A stretch of DNA of 64,000 nt from Variovorax sp. (GTDB lineage: Bacteria > Pseudomonadota > Gammaproteobacteria > Burkholderiales > Burkholderiaceae_C), in assembly GCA_004210915.1 (NCBI GenBank), contig SEGS01000010.1, forward strand, positions 34,075 through 98,074. Direction: 5' to 3'. Position numbers and translations under genes: made by a program. Shown here in pieces: positions 9,270 through 19,148 of this stretch (the stretch's first letter is position 1; every line of letters begins with the position of its first letter). The notes beneath the pieces were generated by a model, which was not told where the DNA came from, made no database searches, and was given only the letters and a program-made list of their open reading frames with translations.

Positions 9270-9357
9270 TGGAGGAGAGGGAGGGATTCGAACCCTCGGT
9301 ACGTTTCCGTACGCCTGATTTCGAGTCAGGTACATTCGACCACTCTGCCACCTCTCC
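9270..9357 (-). tRNA. tRNA-Ser(CGA)
   Basis: Read on the minus strand, the 88-nt sequence folds as a serine tRNA. The acceptor GGAGAGG pairs with CCTCTCC. The anticodon stem CTGA/TCAG encloses the loop CTCGAAA, giving anticodon CGA (codon UCG). A long variable arm follows (GCGTACGGAAACGTAC), then the T arm GAGGG-TTCGAAT-CCCTC, and a genomically encoded CCA. The base before CCA (position 73) reads T, not the G usual in serine tRNAs. It lies 61 bases downstream of serS on the same strand and is followed at once by a strong terminator. Confidence 0.96.
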
Positions 9358-9418
9358 GGTCGCTGTCGAGCCTCTGATTCTAGCAGCAGAAAATCGCAGT
9401 TTCGAAGCCCGCCATGGA

Positions 9419-10771
<1,353 letters not shown>

Positions 10772-10784
10772 TTAGGCAGGACTG

Positions 10785-10881
10785 GGCTCGCCCCCAGGTC
10801 GCTGCGCACTGCGTGTCGCGACTCCCGCCCCCTACCGGGGGCAGCACCAGCGGCCCGGCGAAGCCGGTTCCGCGGTGCTCC
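10785..10881. repeat. Intergenic nested-hairpin repeat
   Basis: The gap between the dehydratase and serS holds two nested or adjacent palindromes: GCCCCC-TACC-GGGGGC at 10827-10842, and AGCACC (10843-10848) repeated inverted as GGTGCT (10874-10879). The style, with C-runs facing G-runs and GCAGCACCAGCGG, resembles dispersed intergenic repeats I associate with Comamonadaceae genomes. It could also act as a terminator for the dehydratase gene or protect mRNA ends. Only this copy is in the window. Confidence 0.5.
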
Positions 10882-10885
10882 ACGA

Positions 10886-11863
10886 TCAGCTTAATGTCGA
10901 AGGATCGACGTTAGCGCCACAGACGATCAAACAGACTTTCTCGCCGACCCGGGGCACATAGGCACCCGTCTGCAACGCGGCCAGCGGCAAGGCCGCCGCG
11001 GGTTCGACGGCCAGCTTGAGTTCTTTCCAGAGCCACAGTTGGGCCGCTCGGATGGCGACGTCGGGCAGCAGCAGCGCGTCGCGCACGTGCTGCTGCGTGA
11101 TGTCCCAGGCGAGCGCGCCGATGCGCTTGGCGCCCAGCGAATCGGCCGCCACTCCACCCACTTCCACGTCGACCGGCGCGCCCGCTTCGCGCGCACGGAA
11201 CAAGGTCGGCGCGCGCTCGGGCTCGAGTGCCACCACGCGACTGCGCTGCTCGAACCAGGCGGCCAGGCCACCGATCAAGCCGCCACCGCCGACGCTCACC
11301 AGCACCGAATCCGGCAGTCCGCCCTGCGCTTCTATTTCGCGGCCCAGGGTACCGGCGCCCGCCACGACTTCGGGCTGGTCGTAGGCATGCGTCAGTAGCG
11401 CGCCGGTCTCTAACTGACGCGCCAGGCAGGCGGCGAGCGCATCCGCGTACGCCTCGCCGACGACCACCACTTCGGCGCCCAGCGCGCGCAATTTGGCGCG
11501 CTTGGCTTCGGGGGACACGCCCGGCAGGAAGACTTCGCAGCGCACGCCGAGCGCGCGCGCGGCGGTGGCCGTGGCGATGCCGGCGTTGCCACCCGACGCG
11601 ACGACCACCCCGCTGGCCGGGATGTCATGAGCGAGCAGCCGGTTCATCATCCCGCGCGCCTTGAAGCTGCCGCTCGTCTGCAAGTGCTCGAGTTTGAGCC
11701 AGACCTTCACGCCCTCGGCCAGATTCAAGCCCAGCGCTTCAGCCGGCACCTTCCATAAAGGCGTCTCCAGCAGAAAGCGCCCGGCGCGCTCGTCCATCCT
11801 GTGGGCGGCGCCTTCGATCTCGGCACGCCAGTCGAATGTGGCGCCCACGCTCGATGCACTCAC
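10886..11863 (-). CDS. PLP-dependent threonine/serine dehydratase family protein
   Basis: Fold-type II PLP enzymes of this group deaminate threonine or serine to 2-oxo acids. The 325-residue protein carries the cofactor lysine K68 in SGSFKARG, the substrate loop ASGGNAG at about 89-95, and the phosphate-binding glycine run SVGGGGLIGG in the second half. It lacks the C-terminal regulatory ACT-like domain of biosynthetic IlvA, so it is a catabolic-type or promiscuous dehydratase; serine racemase-like activity cannot be excluded. Its start lies 4 bases inside the end of ispH, so it is probably co-transcribed with fkpB and ispH upstream of it. Confidence 0.85.
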   Translation of the reverse strand: MSASSVGATFDWRAEIEGAAHRMDERAGRFLLETPLWKVPAEALGLNLAEGVKVWLKLEHLQTSGSFKARGMMNRLLAHDIPASGVVVASGGNAGIATATAARALGVRCEVFLPGVSPEAKRAKLRALGAEVVVVGEAYADALAACLARQLETGALLTHAYDQPEVVAGAGTLGREIEAQGGLPDSVLVSVGGGGLIGGLAAWFEQRSRVVALEPERAPTLFRAREAGAPVDVEVGGVAADSLGAKRIGALAWDITQQHVRDALLLPDVAIRAAQLWLWKELKLAVEPAAALPLAALQTGAYVPRVGEKVCLIVCGANVDPSTLS

Positions 11864-12840
11864 GAGATGTGCCCCGGCGGCGCGATGTCGTCCAGCTTCA
11901 GCCCCTTGGGCAGCGGGAACTTGATGGTCTCTTCAATGCCGTCCATCTTGCGCACCGACACAGCGCCGAGCGCGCGGATGCGGTCGATCACCTCGCGCAC
12001 CAGCACCTCGGGCGCCGACGCGCCCGCGGTGAGGCCGATGCGGCTCTTGCCCTCGAACCATTCGGCCCGGAGCTCGGCGGCCGAATCGACCATGTAGCTT
12101 TCGGTGCCCAGCCGCTGCGCGAGCTCGCGCAGGCGGTTGCTGTTGGAACTGGTCGGACTGCCGACCACGATGACGAGGTCGACCTGCGGGCTCATGATCT
12201 TCACGGCGTCCTGCCGGTTCTGTGTGGCGTAGCAGATGTCCTGCTGCTTGGGCTCGCGCACCAGCGGGAAGCGCGCACGCACGGCGGCCGAGATCTCGGC
12301 GGCATCGTCCACGCTCAGCGTGGTTTGCGTGACGACTGCGAGCTTCTCGACCTGCGCCGGCTGCACCCTGGCCACGTCTTCGACGTCTTCGACCAGGTGG
12401 ATGCCGCTCGAGAGTTGTCCCATCGTGCCCTCGACCTCGGGGTGCCCCTTGTGGCCGATCATGATGAATTCGTAGCCTTCTTTCGCGAGCTTGGCGACCT
12501 CGACATGCACCTTGGTCACCAGCGGGCAGGTTGCGTCGAAGATGTCGAAGCCGCGGTCGCGCGCCTCCTGTTGTACGGCCTTGCTCACGCCGTGCGCACT
12601 GAAGACCAGCGTGGCGCCGGGCGGCACGTCGGACAGCTCTTCGATGAAGATCGCGCCCTTGGCCTTGAGCTCGTTCACCACGTAGGTGTTGTGCACGATC
12701 TCGTGGCGCACGTAGATCGGCGCGCCGAACTTGGCGATGGCACGCTCGACGATCTCGATCGCCCGGTCGACGCCGGCGCAGAACCCGCGCGGTTCCGCGA
12801 GGATGATTTCATCGAGCGTCTTGATGGCCGGGTCGCTCAC
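11860..12840 (-). CDS. ispH: 4-hydroxy-3-methylbut-2-enyl diphosphate reductase
   Basis: IspH catalyses the last step of the MEP isoprenoid pathway, making IPP and DMAPP with a [4Fe-4S] cluster. The three cluster cysteines are visible: C21 in EPRGFCAGV, C105 in DATCPLV and C203 in DICYATQ. The substrate motif TSSNSNRL is also present. The 326-residue length fits. The start is GTG 12840, overlapping the stop of the FKBP gene (GTGA); a long open frame continues upstream through that gene in another reading and is not coding. The fkpB-ispH pairing is the same as in E. coli. The dehydratase gene overlaps its 3' end. Confidence 0.97.
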   Translation of the reverse strand: MSDPAIKTLDEIILAEPRGFCAGVDRAIEIVERAIAKFGAPIYVRHEIVHNTYVVNELKAKGAIFIEELSDVPPGATLVFSAHGVSKAVQQEARDRGFDIFDATCPLVTKVHVEVAKLAKEGYEFIMIGHKGHPEVEGTMGQLSSGIHLVEDVEDVARVQPAQVEKLAVVTQTTLSVDDAAEISAAVRARFPLVREPKQQDICYATQNRQDAVKIMSPQVDLVIVVGSPTSSNSNRLRELAQRLGTESYMVDSAAELRAEWFEGKSRIGLTAGASAPEVLVREVIDRIRALGAVSVRKMDGIEETIKFPLPKGLKLDDIAPPGHIS

Positions 12841-13295
12841 AGCACACCGATGAGTTGAACTTCGAAGGTCACGGGCTGGCCCGCGAGCGGATGGTTGAAG
12901 TCGAAGCGCACCGCGCTCTCGTTCGACTCGGTCACCGCACCGGCGTAGCTGCCGGTGCCGTCGGGCGTGGGGAACTGCACCACGTCGCCCACCGCGTACT
13001 TCTCCTCGGGGTCGCCCAGCTTCGCGAGCAGGGTCTTCGCGACCCACTGCTGCATCTCGGCATTCCGGTCGCCGAATGCTTCGCCGGCGGGCAACTCGAA
13101 GGTCGTGTGCGTGCCTTCTTCGAGGCCGATCAGGCGCTGCTCCATCGCGGGAGAGAGCTCGCCGGTACCGAGCGACAGCGTCGCGGGCTTGTCGGCGAAG
13201 GTGTTGATGATGTCGCCCGCCGGACCGGCGAGCCGGTAGTGCAGGGTGAGGAAGGAGCCGGGCACGACGACCGCGGCGGAGGTGGGCAAAGACAA
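12837..13295 (-). CDS. fkpB: FKBP-type peptidyl-prolyl isomerase (SlpA/FkpB type)
   Basis: This cytoplasmic prolyl isomerase and chaperone is 152 residues long and of the SlpA type, with an IF (insert-in-flap) domain. Visible family features are GTGELSPAMEQRLIGLEEGT in the first third, FNHPLAGQPVTFEV near the end, and a flap insertion between. No ATG is available: the frame opens after a stop at about 13320 and the first usable codons are TTG 13295 and TTG 13289, so initiation is probably at TTG. Its stop overlaps the GTG of ispH, the same gene neighbour it has in E. coli. It is divergent from radC across about 90 bases that must hold both promoters. Confidence 0.9.
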   Translation of the reverse strand: MSLPTSAAVVVPGSFLTLHYRLAGPAGDIINTFADKPATLSLGTGELSPAMEQRLIGLEEGTHTTFELPAGEAFGDRNAEMQQWVAKTLLAKLGDPEEKYAVGDVVQFPTPDGTGSYAGAVTESNESAVRFDFNHPLAGQPVTFEVQLIGVL

Positions 13296-13384
13296 AATGG
13301 GTGTCCCGATAAACTGACCGCCATTTTAAGGAGCGGGGCTCTCCCTCGGTTTTCCCCGCCCATTCAGGGTCGCACCTCCTCTTC

Positions 13385-14062
13385 ATGGCCTTCAAGGACC
13401 TCCCCGCCGACGCCCGTCCGCGCGAAAAGCTCATCGCGCGCGGCGCCGGGGCGCTCGGCGATGCAGAACTGCTCGCGCTGCTGCTGCGCACCGGCACCGC
13501 GGGCCGCAACGTGCTGCAGATGTCGCAGGAGCTGCTCGACACCTTCGGCGGCATCGCGGGCCTTCTCAACACCGGACTGGACGACCTGAAGAAGATCAAA
13601 GGCCTGGGCGGCACCGCCAAGCGCGCCGAGCTCACAGCCGTGCTCGAACTCGCGCGCCGCGCGATGGCCGAGCGGTTGAAGGAGCGCGCGGTGTTCGACT
13701 CGCCCGATGCGGTCAAGCAGTACCTGCAGTTGCACATCGCCTCGCGCCCGCACGAGGTGTTCGCCGCCCTCTTCCTCGACGCGCAGCACCGACTCATCGC
13801 GCTCGAGGAACTGTTCCGCGGAACGCTCACGCAGACCAGCGTGTATCCGCGAGAAGTCGTCATTCGCGCGCTGCACCACCACGCGGCCGCCGTGGTGCTC
13901 GCGCACAACCACCCGAGCGGCGGTGTCGAGCCTTCGCGCGCCGACGAGTCGCTCACGCAGACGCTCAAGGCCGCGCTGGCGCTGGTCGACGTGCGCGTGC
14001 TCGACCATGTGATCGTCGCCGCGGGACAGACGCTGTCGATGGCCGAGAAGGGGTTGATCTGA
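13385..14062 (+). CDS. radC: RadC family JAB1/MPN+ metalloprotein
   Basis: RadC proteins were once linked to DNA repair, but that role is no longer supported and the true function is unclear. The 225-residue protein has the usual two parts: an N-terminal helix-hairpin-helix-like region (about 1-85) and a C-terminal JAMM metallopeptidase-like domain. The zinc ligands are visible as H174, H176 and D187 in HNHPSGG...SRADES. The ATG at 13385 follows CACCTCCTCTTC without a clean ribosome site. The stop overlaps the ATG of the Smr gene by one base, so the two are coupled. Confidence 0.95.
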   Translation: MAFKDLPADARPREKLIARGAGALGDAELLALLLRTGTAGRNVLQMSQELLDTFGGIAGLLNTGLDDLKKIKGLGGTAKRAELTAVLELARRAMAERLKERAVFDSPDAVKQYLQLHIASRPHEVFAALFLDAQHRLIALEELFRGTLTQTSVYPREVVIRALHHHAAAVVLAHNHPSGGVEPSRADESLTQTLKAALALVDVRVLDHVIVAAGQTLSMAEKGLI

Positions 14063-14727
14063 TGGCCGTGCCGCCGAAAAAAGCCCCCGGCCTCAGATCG
14101 CTCGCTGACTTGAAGACCGTGCAGAAAACATTGGCCGACACCCGCGCCCGCGAGGCCGCCGAAGCCGCTGCCCGCGCCGCTGCAGAGAAAAAGCGCGCCG
14201 CCGAAAAAGACCTTTTCGCGCGCGCCATCGGCGCCACCGAGCCGCTCAAACGCCAGGCCGCCGTGGTCCTTTCACCCGAGCCGCCCGCCCCTATTCCGTA
14301 TCAGCACCAGCTCGACGAGCAGCGCGTGCTGCGCGAATCGATCAGCGACGAGTTCGACGTGACCACGCTGCTCGACGTCGACGACGCGATGAGCTTTCGC
14401 CGCCCCGGCATCGGCACCGACGTGACGCGCAAGCTGCGCGCAGGCGAATGGTCGATCCAGCGCCAGCTCGATCTGCACGGCCTGCGCAGCGACGAAGCGC
14501 GCGAGGCGCTCGGCGCCTTCATCCGCACGGCTCACAAGGCCGGTGTGCGCTGCGTGCGCGTGGTGCACGGCAAGGGGCTGGGATCACCGGGCAAGCAACC
14601 GGTGCTCAAGACCAAGGCGCAGCGCTGGCTGATCCAGAAGAACGAGGTGCTGGCGTTCGTGCAGGCCAAACCCGCTGAAGGGGGCGCGGGGGCGCTGGTC
14701 GTGCTGCTGGCGCCGGTCGGGCGTTAG
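14062..14727 (+). CDS. Smr (MutS2 C-terminal) domain protein
   Basis: Smr domains are endonuclease-like modules acting on DNA or RNA; bacterial stand-alone Smr proteins include SmrB, which rescues collided ribosomes, and SmrA. The 221-residue protein has a charged, alanine-rich N-terminal coiled region (residues 15-60) and the Smr domain at about 131-215, with LDLHGLRSDEA (the DxH motif) and VVHGKGLGSPG (the HGKG motif). Both catalytic motifs are intact. It overlaps radC by one base. Whether it acts on collided ribosomes like SmrB is inference; the length and N-terminal helix would allow it. Confidence 0.9.
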   Translation: MAVPPKKAPGLRSLADLKTVQKTLADTRAREAAEAAARAAAEKKRAAEKDLFARAIGATEPLKRQAAVVLSPEPPAPIPYQHQLDEQRVLRESISDEFDVTTLLDVDDAMSFRRPGIGTDVTRKLRAGEWSIQRQLDLHGLRSDEAREALGAFIRTAHKAGVRCVRVVHGKGLGSPGKQPVLKTKAQRWLIQKNEVLAFVQAKPAEGGAGALVVLLAPVGR

Positions 14728-14799
14728 CTCAAATACTCAAGCGAAACGGGACTGCATGTTCGGACCCCCCGCGCATGCAGCCATCGCTTCCATAGCTAT

Positions 14800-16155
14800 T
14801 CAATCCCGCGCCTTGGCTGGCCGGAAGTCGTGCGCGATGTTGCCGTTGTTGTCGATCAGCAGGGACGGCGTGGAGCTGTCCGACGTCAGGTAGAAGCCTG
14901 TCGGCAGCGGATCGGCGCTCACGTAGCTGCCGTTGCGCGTGATCTGCGGCAATTGGTCCACCGTGCGGCTCCACACCACCGCGTCGGTCTGCTTGTCGAT
15001 CAGTTGCAGGATGCGCCCCTGCTCCGTCACGGGCGTCGCGTTGTAGGCGAGCAGAACGCGCGTGGCGTTTTCGGCCAGGATGTCCGCGTTGAAGCGCTTC
15101 TGCCCCGGTGGCAGCACGGTCACGTCGCTGATGCCCTGCTCCTTCAACTGCCGGACTTCGACCATCCATTCCGGTGTCACCGGGATGTACTTGTCGGGCA
15201 TGGACCGCAGCCCCGAGTTATCGGCATCGAACAGCCACAGGTGAGGCCGATTCGGGTACTGGCCCGGCCGGACTTTTTGCTGATAGGTCACCAGCAGTTC
15301 GCCTGCTTGGTGGGTCGCGCCCCGGTTGCGATCGGACCGCAGCCGGACGACATCCAGGCGCTTTTCCGTGGCAACGTAGCTGTCATAGGGGCGCTTGCGC
15401 AGATCGTCGTAGCGCTCGCCTCCGCGCAGGATTTCGCCGGTGAGCCAGTACAGGTCGTAGCTCTCGCCGCTGTTGGTGGTCACCCTGAGCATGTCGGGGT
15501 AGAGGTGAGCGGTGATCTCGATCTTGGCCACGCCCACACCGAGTTGCTGCGGGTAGCGGCTGATCAGCGCCTCGTTCATGTCGACGAAGCGCGGCCCCGC
15601 CGGCTCCAGGCGCATCAGTCGCTGTTCGTTCAGGAGGAGGTACACGCTTCCGTCCGAAAAGTGCTCGATCTTCGGCCGCCTCGAACCGGTGTTGCGCTGG
15701 AAGTCGATGGTCTGCGGCTCGGCCAGGTTCTTGCCTGAGTCCAGGTCGGTGATGACGATGCGGTAGCGGTCGCTGTTTTGGTCGCCGGTCTCGAGCACGC
15801 GCACGAAACCGGTCTTGCCGCCTTCGGGCACATAGAGTGTGGACGCCTCGAGCCGGCCCGGTCGTTCGGGCGGCGGCCCCGCTTTCTTGAACATGTCGAT
15901 CAGGAAGGGCGTCAGCAACAGCAGCAGGAACATCCCGGCGCCCACCGCCATCGCGACCTTGAACTTGCGCAGCTTTTCGAACTGGTCGTGCGCCATGCTG
16001 TGCACCACATGCACGCTCTTGGGCGCGTTGTTGTCGCTGAGCACGAACTCGGCCTGGCAGTTTTTGCAGGCGTAGAGGTTGGGCGTGCCGGTGACGCGGC
16101 TCGATCCGGTCGAACCGCACTGCGGACAAACGAGGCTCTTGATCTGGATGGACAT
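14800..16155 (-). CDS. Zinc-ribbon, single-span membrane protein of unknown function
   Basis: This 451-residue protein starts at ATG 16155. The N-terminus has a zinc ribbon (C10, C13, C30, C33 in CPQC and CKNC), then a polar stretch and one transmembrane helix at about 66-89 followed by FKKAGPPPERP. The remaining 360 residues contain repeated beta-like segments such as DSGKNLAEPQTIDF and DKQTDAVVWSRTV, suggesting a propeller-like or PQQ-type fold outside the membrane. The frame continues upstream of 16155 without good codon character. It stands alone between two convergent/same-strand units. I do not recognise a named family, and no partner is obvious. Confidence 0.8.
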   Translation of the reverse strand: MSIQIKSLVCPQCGSTGSSRVTGTPNLYACKNCQAEFVLSDNNAPKSVHVVHSMAHDQFEKLRKFKVAMAVGAGMFLLLLLTPFLIDMFKKAGPPPERPGRLEASTLYVPEGGKTGFVRVLETGDQNSDRYRIVITDLDSGKNLAEPQTIDFQRNTGSRRPKIEHFSDGSVYLLLNEQRLMRLEPAGPRFVDMNEALISRYPQQLGVGVAKIEITAHLYPDMLRVTTNSGESYDLYWLTGEILRGGERYDDLRKRPYDSYVATEKRLDVVRLRSDRNRGATHQAGELLVTYQQKVRPGQYPNRPHLWLFDADNSGLRSMPDKYIPVTPEWMVEVRQLKEQGISDVTVLPPGQKRFNADILAENATRVLLAYNATPVTEQGRILQLIDKQTDAVVWSRTVDQLPQITRNGSYVSADPLPTGFYLTSDSSTPSLLIDNNGNIAHDFRPAKARD

Positions 16156-16229
16156 GTCGTGTGGGTCGGGCAAATCGGAAGATGGCACTGGCGGCGCGAA
16201 GCAGCCTGGGCGCGCGCGGCGTTGGCGGC

Positions 16230-17459
16230 CTACGCCAGGTGGTTCTTCAACGGCACCGACGCATCCGCCACCACGGCCGCATCGGGACTGCGCCCCGACT
16301 CCAGCAACTTGCGGCTCATCATGTGATCGACCGGCGCGTTGGCCGATTCGGCCGCCACGAGTTGGTTGTCGACATAGTGGAACAGCGAGAAGGCATTCGG
16401 ATTCGCTCCGGGCGCAGCGCGACGCACCGTGACATGCCCAGGCGTGCTTTCGGCGGGGACCAGGCCGGCCATCTGCAGGCGCATCGCGCCCTGTTCCGAC
16501 CAGAACCACGGAAGCACGTCATGCGGCTTCGCGGCATCGGTGAGCGTGGCCACCGCCGTGCGCGCTTGGTCGTTCGCGTTCTGCACTGACTCGAGGCGCA
16601 GCGGGCGCGCGGCGCGCCGGTCGGGAAAGCGCGTGCAATCGCCGACCGCGAGGATCGCGGGGTCGCTGGTCTGCATGTGCGCGTCGACCACGATGCCGTC
16701 GGCGCAGTCCAAGCCCGCGGCCTTGGCCAGCGCGGTCTCGGGCACCGCGCCGATGCAGAGCAGCAGCAGGTCGACCGGCTGCCGCTTGCCGTTGATGTTG
16801 AGCTCGGCAAGGCGCGTGCCGTCGATCGCGAAGCCATCGACGACGGCGTCCAGCACCACCTCGATCCCGGCCGCGCGGTGCGTGGCCAGCACATGCGCCG
16901 ACAGCTCGGGCGACACCGCACGCCCCATCAGGCGCGGTGCGACCTCGATGACGCGCACCGTCTTGCCCATCGCCTTCGCCGTGGCCGCGACCTCCAGCCC
17001 GATGAAGCCACCGCCGAGCACTGTGACGTCTTCTGCAGCCGCCAGGCGCACGCGCAGGTCCCGGGCCTGGTCGACGGCACGCAGCATCGCGACGTTGTCG
17101 AGCCCGTCGGGCAGCCCGGCCAGCCGGCGCACGCGGGTGCCGGTGGCCAGCACCAGGCGCTCGTAAGGCAACACCGTACCGGAGCGCAGCGTGACCGTGC
17201 GCGCCGCGCGATCGATCGCGGTCGCGGCATCGCCCAGGTGCAGCGTGATGCCGGCCTCGCGGTACCAGTCGGCCGCCTTGTGCGGCTGCATTGCCTCGTC
17301 GGGGTTTTTGAGAAAGGCCTTGGACAAGGGCGGCCGGTGGTACGGCTCGCAAGGCTCCTCGCACACGAGGTGGACGCGCGCGCCCTGCCCGGCTTCCACC
17401 AGGCCTGCGCAAAGTTGGGCGGCTGCGTGGCCGCCGCCGATGATGACGATCGAATTCAT
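16230..17459 (-). CDS. FAD-dependent NAD(P)H oxidoreductase (ferredoxin/rubredoxin reductase type)
   Basis: This 409-residue pyridine-nucleotide-disulfide oxidoreductase belongs to the monooxygenase-reductase group (rubredoxin, putidaredoxin or rhodocoxin reductase-like). The FAD motif IVIIGGGHAAAQ is at the N-terminus, the NAD motif VTVLGGGFIGLE near residue 150, and the second FAD motif AVGDCTRF near 280. There is no redox-active CxxxxC pair, which fits electron transfer to a partner rather than disulfide reduction. It lies 25 bases downstream of the truncated haemoglobin gene on the same strand, so that globin is a likely electron acceptor. The start at ATG 17459 gives the correct distance to the Rossmann fold. 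Confidence 0.9.
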   Translation of the reverse strand: MNSIVIIGGGHAAAQLCAGLVEAGQGARVHLVCEEPCEPYHRPPLSKAFLKNPDEAMQPHKAADWYREAGITLHLGDAATAIDRAARTVTLRSGTVLPYERLVLATGTRVRRLAGLPDGLDNVAMLRAVDQARDLRVRLAAAEDVTVLGGGFIGLEVAATAKAMGKTVRVIEVAPRLMGRAVSPELSAHVLATHRAAGIEVVLDAVVDGFAIDGTRLAELNINGKRQPVDLLLLCIGAVPETALAKAAGLDCADGIVVDAHMQTSDPAILAVGDCTRFPDRRAARPLRLESVQNANDQARTAVATLTDAAKPHDVLPWFWSEQGAMRLQMAGLVPAESTPGHVTVRRAAPGANPNAFSLFHYVDNQLVAAESANAPVDHMMSRKLLESGRSPDAAVVADASVPLKNHLA

Positions 17460-17484
17460 GGTCTTGGTGTTCAGAAGATGCGGC

Positions 17485-17913
17485 TCATTCGCCACGGTTG
17501 CGCATCCAGTCGGCGGTCTGGAAAAAGGAATCTCTCAGACGCGCGCGCAGCGCCTCGTCCACGCCGGTTTCGCCCATTGCCTGGTCCATGCAGGCCAGCC
17601 ACTGGTCGCGCTCCTTGATGCCGATGCTGTGGCCGCCGATGGCTTGCGGCAGATGCCGCGCACGCAGCATCGGGTGGCCGAAGCGGTCGGTGTAGTACTG
17701 CGGCCCGCCGAGCCAGCCGCACAGGAACCAAAACAGGCGCTGGCGCGCGTTCTCGAGCGTGTTGCCGTGCACCGCGCGCAGCACGGCGTAGGCGGGCTCG
17801 AGCTCCATCAGGTCGTAGAAGCGGTCGACCAGCGCGCGAACCTTGTCTTCGCCGCCGATCCATTCAAAGGGCGTCGCGAACTGCGGCTTTTCCTGAATTT
17901 GCATGGGCGGCAT
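17485..17913 (-). CDS. Group II truncated haemoglobin
   Basis: Group II (trHbO) globins bind O2, NO or peroxide and protect respiration or detoxify reactive species. In this 142-residue protein the proximal haem histidine is H87 in GHPMLRARH, and the group II tryptophan is W104 in DQWLACM; YYTDRFG precedes them as in other trHbO proteins. The start may be ATG 17913 or ATG 17904 (MQIQEK). It precedes the flavin reductase by 25 bases, giving a globin-reductase pair that could turn over as an NO dioxygenase or peroxidase. That function is inference. Confidence 0.93.
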   Translation of the reverse strand: MPPMQIQEKPQFATPFEWIGGEDKVRALVDRFYDLMELEPAYAVLRAVHGNTLENARQRLFWFLCGWLGGPQYYTDRFGHPMLRARHLPQAIGGHSIGIKERDQWLACMDQAMGETGVDEALRARLRDSFFQTADWMRNRGE

Positions 17914-17937
17914 TGTCGCTGCGCCGCCCGGCAGCGC

Positions 17938-18984
17938 TCAGCGCCGCGGCGGCGCCGTGCTGCCGCGGTGCACCACCTCGATCGGAAAAGACTGGAAATT
18001 CTCGTGCGGGCGCCCCTCCAGGCGCGCGATGAGTTGCGCCGCGGCCGCGTCGCCGATCTCGACGATGGGCGTGCGGATGCTGGTGAGGCCGGGCGTCTGC
18101 GTTGCGCCCAGGTCGGTGTTGTCAACGCCCGTGATCGAAATGTCTTCGGGGATGCGCAGGCCGGCGTTGCGGCAGGCCACCATGGCGCCGACGGCGAACA
18201 CGTCGTTGGTGGCGACGACCGCGGTCGGCGGATCGGGCAAGGCCAGCATCCGGGACATGGCCTCCGCAGCCGATTGCAGCGCGATCGGCGCGTACTGCGC
18301 GCAGGCTTCGTCCAGCGCAAGACCGGCCTCGGCCAGCGCAGCACGCACACCGGCACCGCGGGCGCGGGCCCGGTCGTTGCCTTCGACCGGCGCGCTCAGC
18401 AAGCCGAAGCGGCGGTGCCCGAGCCCGATCAGGTGGCGCGTGATCTCGCGGGTGGCGGCTTCGTTGTCGAAGCCGATGCTCGGATGCCGGCCGAGCGGGT
18501 CCACGCCCCATGTCAGCACATAGGGCCGGCCGTAGTCTTCCAGCAGCGAAAACAGGCCGGCGTGGTGATCCAGCCCGACGAAAACGAACGCATCGACGCC
18601 GTGCTGCGTCAGTTGGCCCGCGACGCGGAGTTCCGACGCCAGGTCGTAGTGATGCTCGGCCAGCACCAGTGCGTAACCCCGCTGGTCCAGGCGCTGCTGC
18701 AAGGCGCTCGTGGTCCGTGCGTAGAGCGCGTAGTCGAACGAAGGCACCACGGCGCCGATCATCTTGCTGCGTTGGCTGCGCAACGACCGTGCCGCACCGT
18801 GCGGCATGTAGCGCAGCTTGGCGACGGCTTGAAGCACCCGCTCGCGTGTGACCGGGTCGACCTGGTCCGGCGTGTTGAGCGCGCGGGACACCGTGGCCGT
18901 CGAGACGCCTGCGAGTTGCGCCACGTCCTTGGCGCCCGAGCGGGGCCGGGCCTCCGGAGTCGCGATCAGTTCGGCGTCGTTCAT
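17938..18984 (-). CDS. LacI-family transcriptional regulator
   Basis: This 348-residue repressor has an N-terminal helix-turn-helix (about 18-65, with VAQLAGVSTATVSRALN), the hinge helix region RSLRSQRSKMIG, and a periplasmic-binding-like effector domain that ends with the typical EIGDAAAAQLIARLEG. It is divergent from the ABC importer/sulfatase operon. The 116-base gap contains two copies of a LacI-type palindrome in opposite orientation (19013-19026 and 19102-19115), so it most likely represses both itself and the operon. The inducer should be the imported compound or a product of its desulfation; its identity is unknown. Confidence 0.94.
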   Translation of the reverse strand: MNDAELIATPEARPRSGAKDVAQLAGVSTATVSRALNTPDQVDPVTRERVLQAVAKLRYMPHGAARSLRSQRSKMIGAVVPSFDYALYARTTSALQQRLDQRGYALVLAEHHYDLASELRVAGQLTQHGVDAFVFVGLDHHAGLFSLLEDYGRPYVLTWGVDPLGRHPSIGFDNEAATREITRHLIGLGHRRFGLLSAPVEGNDRARARGAGVRAALAEAGLALDEACAQYAPIALQSAAEAMSRMLALPDPPTAVVATNDVFAVGAMVACRNAGLRIPEDISITGVDNTDLGATQTPGLTSIRTPIVEIGDAAAAQLIARLEGRPHENFQSFPIEVVHRGSTAPPRR

Positions 18985-19012
18985 GGCCGCAATTCTAGGT
19001 TCAGCATCGCGC

Positions 19013-19026
19013 TGTAATCGATTGCA
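19013..19026. promoter_or_regulatory. LacI-type operator O1
   Basis: TGTAATCGATTGCA is a near-perfect palindrome around the central CG typical of LacI/PurR-family operators. It starts 29 bases upstream of the regulator start codon and is the exact reverse complement of the copy at 19102-19115, so it probably serves autoregulation and looping. Confidence 0.75.
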
Positions 19027-19101
19027 CTCATAAGCATATGGATGGGGAAAACACTAACTTCCACCGGTAGATAACGCGCCCAAGTGCTGATAAATTCCTC
19101 A

Positions 19102-19115
19102 TGCAATCGATTACA
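19102..19115. promoter_or_regulatory. LacI-type operator O2
   Basis: TGCAATCGATTACA is the exact reverse complement of the copy at 19013-19026, with centres 89 bases apart. It overlaps the first possible ATG (19101) of the binding-protein frame, which argues that translation really starts downstream at TTG 19149 and that this site lies in the promoter or 5' leader. Confidence 0.75.
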
Positions 19116-19148
19116 TGCCGTCGTGCACGGCGCCACCAGGAGACCATC

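Noticed and set aside
11860..13968. 702-codon frame covering ispH with an extended N-terminus
   Set aside because: IspH family sequence begins at GTG 12840. The upstream part is antisense to radC and out of frame with the FKBP gene.
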